DNA of 64,000 bases from the NCBI GenBank assembly GCA_034359265.1, contig CP136892.1, positions 9,100,501-9,164,500 on the forward strand, in the 5' to 3' direction. This document shows, one piece after another, positions 60,428-64,000 of this stretch (position 1 is the first letter of the stretch; every line of letters begins with the position of its first letter). The notes below the pieces were generated by a model, which searched no databases, was not told the origin of the DNA, and saw nothing but the letters and a program-made list of their open reading frames with translations. This stretch comes from Canna indica (lineage: Eukaryota; Streptophyta; Magnoliopsida; Zingiberales; Cannaceae). The translations under genes and the position numbers were made by a program.

Positions 60428-60548
60428 ATGCGTCTCGCGTGCACGACAAATGAAACAGAGCCGCCAATGTGACGCGCTCCTCCCCCCAATATGTGATTTC
60501 TACCTGCAGTCCATGATACCTCTTGCCACCGCTCGGTCAACCATATCG
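60428..60548 (-). pseudogene. Exon fragment of a CACTA-associated plant transposase (Transposase_24-like)
   Basis: The minus strand reads TERWQEVSWTAGRNHILGGG then ARHIGGSVSFVVHARRM, followed by a consensus donor GTAAGTATT. A short basic stretch followed by H-x-GGS-x-SF-x-x-H is the usual signature of the second CACTA/Ptta protein. The exon is truncated at 60548, exactly where the second CACTA begins, so it was disrupted by that insertion. The rest of the gene is not in the window. Confidence 0.55.
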
Positions 60549-60571
60549 CACTACTAGAAACTTGGTCTTCA

Positions 60572-60862
60572 GCAGCGGCTATCAGCAACGGCCGCTCAAG
60601 CCGTTGCTATTTGCAACGACATTCTTACGGCCGCCCGAGCCGTTGCAGATATTTGTATCTGCAACGGCGTTCTAACGGACAGGCGAGCCATTGCAGATTA
60701 TTTTAATCATCCGCAACGGCTTTCTGACAGAAAGGCGAGCCGTTGCTGATATTTTAATTATCAGCAACGGCTTTCTAACGGACAAGTGAGCCGTTGCTGA
60801 TGATAAATTATTAGCAACGACTTTCTAACGGGCGAGTGAGCCGTTGCTGATAAGTTTATATA
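60572..60862. repeat. CACTA subterminal repeats, GCAACGGCTTTC / GAGCCGTTGC
   Basis: Five to six units of about 60 bp, each with GCAACGGC and TTCTAACGGACA followed by GAGCCGTTGCTGAT, so each unit is itself palindromic. In CACTA elements such arrays bind the element's own regulatory protein. Here the binding protein is inferred. Confidence 0.85.
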
Positions 60863-61372
60863 GGGCACCAGTCGCGCCCGACCCTTCTTCCTCCCGCTGC
60901 TGCCGCCGCCGCTCCTGCTCTCGCCTCTCGCCGTCGCTGCCGCTGCTGCCGACGCCGACGCCGCCGCCGCTCCTGCTCTCGCCTCCCCCGCTGCTGCCGA
61001 CTTGTTCAGGTATGCCTCGCCGGCCGGCCGTCTCTTCCCGTTGCGGCCGGCGGGAATTAATTCGACCGAAACCCTATTTCTAGGGTTTCGGTCGGCGGCG
61101 GTCGGCCGATGGCCGCCGCCGGACCTTGTACAGTGGCCGGACAGTGTGTCCGGCCACTGTACGCTGGCGCCGGAGTCCACCTGACTCCGGCGCCGGGAAT
61201 TTGTATATTATTTAATTATTATTTAAATTAATTGTTTTTTGTTTTATAATTGTTTTATTGTTTTATAATTGTTAATTAATTGTTAATTAATTATTTAAAT
61301 TAATTGTTAATTAATTATTTAAATTAATTGTTTAATTTGTTAGATTAATTATTAGGGTTTAGATTAATTTCA

Positions 61373-61547
61373 GAATTGTCCACTTCGGACGCGCGCAGGA
61401 ATCGTCCACTTCGGACGCGCGCCGGAATCGTCCACTTCGGACGCGCGTCGGTATCGTCCACTTCGGACGCGCGCCAGAATCGTCCACATCGGACGCGGGC
61501 CGAAATCGTCCACTTCGGACGGGCACCGAAATCGTCCAATATGGACT
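61373..61547. repeat. 26-bp tandem repeat (ATCGTCCACTTCGGACGCGC...)
   Basis: About seven units of exactly 26 bp begin at 61375 and repeat at 61401, 61427 and onwards. Each contains the near-palindrome GTCCACTTCGGAC. The last units are slightly diverged (GTCCACATCGGAC, then GTCCAATATGGAC). The array keeps frames open on both strands. It sits between the GC-rich leader and the TNP2 gene and may be a further protein-binding array. Confidence 0.92.
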
Positions 61548-61755
61548 CGAACGGTCTCGAAACATTTAGAAAATAATCATGCATCCGACGAGTTCATATG
61601 TTTCACGTACGCATCGACGAGTCGGATATGATTTAGCAAAACCTTAGATCCGTTCGGGGATTGTATGTTCGTGTAAAAGAAGTAGATGATCTTTTATACG
61701 ATGTACAATTCTTGAATTGTCCCTGATTGGATAATTTGGGAATATAGTTATTTGT

Positions 61756-61927
61756 ACTGCACTTACGTTTTTATTTTAACTGTTAACTAATTATTCTAAA
61801 TTTCGGCAATATCTCTCTTGTTCTCCGATACGCGCCCAGATGATATGCGTATTCGGAGAACTATAGGGAGATGCTGCCGAAATTTAGAATAATTAGTTAA
61901 CAGTTAAAATAAAAACGTAAGTGCAGT
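61756..61927. repeat. Near-perfect hairpin upstream of TNP2
   Basis: The left arm starts ACTGCACTTACGTTTTTATT and the right arm ends with its exact complement. The outer 50-odd bases pair without mismatch, and pairing continues with a few mismatches to a short loop near GCCCAGATGATATGC. It ends 83 bp before the first TNP2 ATG, so it may lie in an intron or 5' leader. Confidence 0.92.
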
Positions 61928-62010
61928 TCAAATAACATAAATCCCGAATGGAATAGGACAATCTTACCTAAAGACATTAACCAAAGAAATTGTCATTGAT
62001 TGACAGAATC

Positions 62011-64000
62011 ATGTCGGCTGATCGAAGTTGGATGTACCGACGTCTTGATCGTGGAGCTTTAACGAATGAGTTTCGATTAGGCGTAACGTACTTCCTAAAT
62101 TTCGCCTATTCGAATCGGAATTTCGTTAGCATGGGTGATCAAATCCGATGTCTGTGCCGCATTTGTGCAAATGGACGATTTTTGGATCGGGAGACTGTCA
62201 CTCTGCATCTATATACCAAAGGATTTGCACCAAGATATTTTCTATGGACTTATCACGGGGAGTCACGCGAAGTCGGGACGTCGAGCAATCCTGTCGTTCA
62301 GACATATGGTGAATCTTCCTCTGCTGGTGCTTCTTCATCTAGTCAATGTAATCCCTATAGAACTATGATACTTGATAGTCTTGGGGGTCAATTCCACCTG
62401 AATGATAATGTTGATCAGCCAGTTCTTCAGACATCAGTCCCACCAGATACTACAGCGGTTGATATCACAGAAGTAGGGGTTGCGGTAGAGATTGAATTAC
62501 CGAATAAAGAAGCTGCAGAATTTTACGAGATGTTGAAAGCTGCCGATGAACCTTTGTATGAGAATTGTCCTAAATACACTAGGTTTTCAGCAATGACACA
62601 GCTCTTAAACTTCAAGGCCGATTGTAATATCAGCGGAGTTGCGTATGATCGGATTGCTGGATTGATTAATGGAATGCTGCCTACTGATAACAAGTTTGAG
62701 CCAACTTTTTATAAGACTAAAAAGCTAATGAGAAAATTGGGGCTTGGGTACGAAAAAATACACGCGTGCCAAAATAACTGCATTTTATATTATAAAGAAA
62801 ATGTGCAGTTGGATAAATGCCCTGTATGTCAGCATCCTCGTTACAAGGAGAAGAAATCGGTCCGACGGAAAAATATCCCGTTTAAGGTGCTTCGGTATTT
62901 TCCACTAACGTCGAGACTTCAAAGATTATTCATGTCGGAAAAGACAGCCCCCTACATGAGTTGGCATGCAAGAAGTCGTTATGATACAGTAATGACTCAT
63001 CCATCTGACAGTGAAGCATGGAAACATTTGGATACATGTTATCCTTCATTTGCTAGGGATACTAGAAATATCAGATTGGGATTGTGCATAGATGGTTTTA
63101 ATCCATTTGGACATTCTGCAACTCCTTATTCAGTTTGGCCAGTGCTGCTGACAGTTTATAATTTGCCACCGTCAATGTGCATGAAAGATGAATTTATTTA
63201 TCTTTCGATGATTATTCCGGGTCCTAAGGGTCCCGAAAAGAAATTGACATATTTCTCAGACCCTTGATAGATGAATTGAAAACATTGTGGACTGAGGGAG
63301 CTGTCACTTATGATTGTCATCGGAAGGAAAACTTCAATTTAAATGCCGCGGTCTTGTGGACAATCAATGATTTCCCGGCGTACAGCATGTTGTCGGGTTG
63401 GAGCACTCACGACTGACTCTCTTGTCTGTATTGTATGGAACACTCTAAATCAATCAGTCTTCAGAACGGACGAAAAATCTCATTCTTTGATTGTCATCGT
63501 CGATTCCTACCGGTTAATCATCAGTATCGAAGGAATCGTAATAAATTTACTAAGGGCAGAGTCGAAAAAGATGGGCCACCACCGATGTTGTCTGGTGAAC
63601 AAATGTTAGCACGTGTTTCAGCACTTCCAGATATAGTATTTGGTCGTAATGAAAGAGTGTCAGGTTTTGGCCAAACACATAACTGGGTGAAAAAAAGTAT
63701 GTTTTGGGAATTGCCCTATTGGAGTTCATTATTGATTTGACATAATTTAGATGTCATGCACATTGAAAAAAATGTGTTTGATAATATTTTCAACACTTTG
63801 ATGGATATTTCCGGAAAAACAAAAGATAATGTCAAAGCCCGACATGATATGAAAATACTTTGTAAAAGACCAGAGTTGGAGTTACAAGAGGTCAACGGAC
63901 GATATCTGAAACCGAAGGCCCCATATGTGTTAAATAAACAACAGATCAAAGATGTTTGTCAATGGGTAAAAGAACTTAGATTACCCGATGGATATGCTTC
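62011..64000 (+). pseudogene. TNP2-type (En/Spm) transposase gene, broken; runs off the right edge
   Basis: The frame starts at ATG 62011 (MSADRSWMYRRLDRGALTNE). Residues about 4-90 form the transposase-associated domain (VTYFLNFAYSNRN, CLCRICANG, LHLYTKGFAPRYFLW, TYHGE). The TNP2 catalytic region follows: FKADCNISGVAYDRI, then CQNNCILYYKENVQLDKCPV, then LGLCIDGFNPFG. The gene is broken three times. A one-base loss near 63246-63249 shifts the frame and leads to TGA at 63265. In the shifted frame TGA lies at 63414-63416, and another TGA at 63738-63740, where the family has RHNLDVMHIEKN. Translation resumes each time with clear family sequence (LWTINDFPAYSMLSGWS; HNLDVMHIEKNVFDNIF) to the window end. 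TNP2 cuts and joins CACTA ends. This copy cannot make a full protein. Confidence 0.9.

Larger units (their letters stand above)
51746..60548 (-). mobile_element. Older CACTA element, split by an LTR retrotransposon and by a second CACTA
   Basis: The left terminus CATTACTGAAATAACGAGCA aligns with the canonical CACTACTAGAAACTTGGTCT at 60549, although it has decayed. Subterminal GCAACGG / CCGTTGC motifs in both orientations fill 51770-51895 and continue at 60044-60330 after the retrotransposon. The only coding trace is a minus-strand exon piece at 60428-60548. That makes 51746 the 3' terminus of the element. The right terminus is not seen; the piece is cut at 60548 where the second CACTA starts. 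The element proper amounts to about 0.65 kb here. Confidence 0.6.
60549..64000 (+). mobile_element. CACTA (En/Spm) element with TNP2 transposase gene, right end outside window
   Basis: The terminus CACTACTAGAAACTTGGTCT opens the element. It is followed by subterminal repeats, a GC-rich leader (60880-61200), an AT-rich spacer with TTAATTAATTATTTAAATTA repeats (61200-61350), a 26-bp tandem array, a long hairpin and the TNP2 gene. The 3' terminus lies beyond the window. It inserted into an exon of an older CACTA element. Confidence 0.88.

Noticed and set aside
1..64000. CRISPR arrays, bacterial operons, phage or plasmid genes
   Set aside because: The tandem arrays seen have no unique spacers. 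All convincing genes have plant introns or plant-specific domains.

Overview
The window looks like nuclear DNA of a flowering plant, most likely a monocot. It has four plant-type genes with GT-AG introns or GC-rich open frames, long AT-rich intergenic tracts, and many nested plant transposons. The monocot reading rests on the strongly GC-rich third codon positions of the genes and on the transposon types. The species cannot be named from the sequence alone. Nothing prokaryotic was seen.

Four genes appear intact. (1) 24536-27186 (+) is a three-exon gene for a 559-residue TPR protein with a J-domain-like segment that lacks HPD. (2) 33381-36958 (-) is a five-exon gene for a 724-residue class 3 lipase of the plastid-lipase (PLIP) type with a complete Ser-Asp-His triad. 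(3) 46467-47130 (+) is a three-exon gene for a small secreted DUF7731-type protein with a hydrophobic tail. (4) 49934-50986 (-) is a single-exon DUF1645 gene. They share no obvious pathway; each sits alone between repeats.

Region by region: 0-3.6 kb holds a long foldback and an hAT-type MITE. 3.6-5.4 kb is a non-autonomous CACTA element carrying an Aux/IAA gene fragment. 5.4-14.7 kb is Ty3/gypsy-like LTR material: one long LTR preceded by its polypurine tract, broken by an inverted solo LTR of a second family and by a MITE, then a second LTR-like block on the minus strand. 14.7-24 kb is AT-rich and carries MITEs, a 536-bp foldback and a degenerate GC-rich coding island. 24-37 kb holds the TPR and lipase genes with a nested MITE pair between them. 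38.6-40.6 kb is a solo LTR. 41.4-44 kb is a Pack-MULE carrying part of an ethylene-receptor gene and itself split by an hAT element. 46-51 kb holds the DUF7731 and DUF1645 genes with a MITE between them. 51.7-64 kb is a nest: one CACTA element split by a large gag-only LTR retrotransposon and by a second CACTA element, whose broken TNP2 transposase runs off the right edge.

The most striking observations are the two transposon-captured fragments of hormone-signalling genes (Aux/IAA in CACTA, subfamily-II ethylene receptor in MULE), and the gag-only retrotransposon whose 3' LTR is a forward-inverted-forward mosaic although the element still has a matching 5-bp target duplication. Most element boundaries are backed by target-site duplications read directly from the sequence. 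I found no convincing new multi-gene system.
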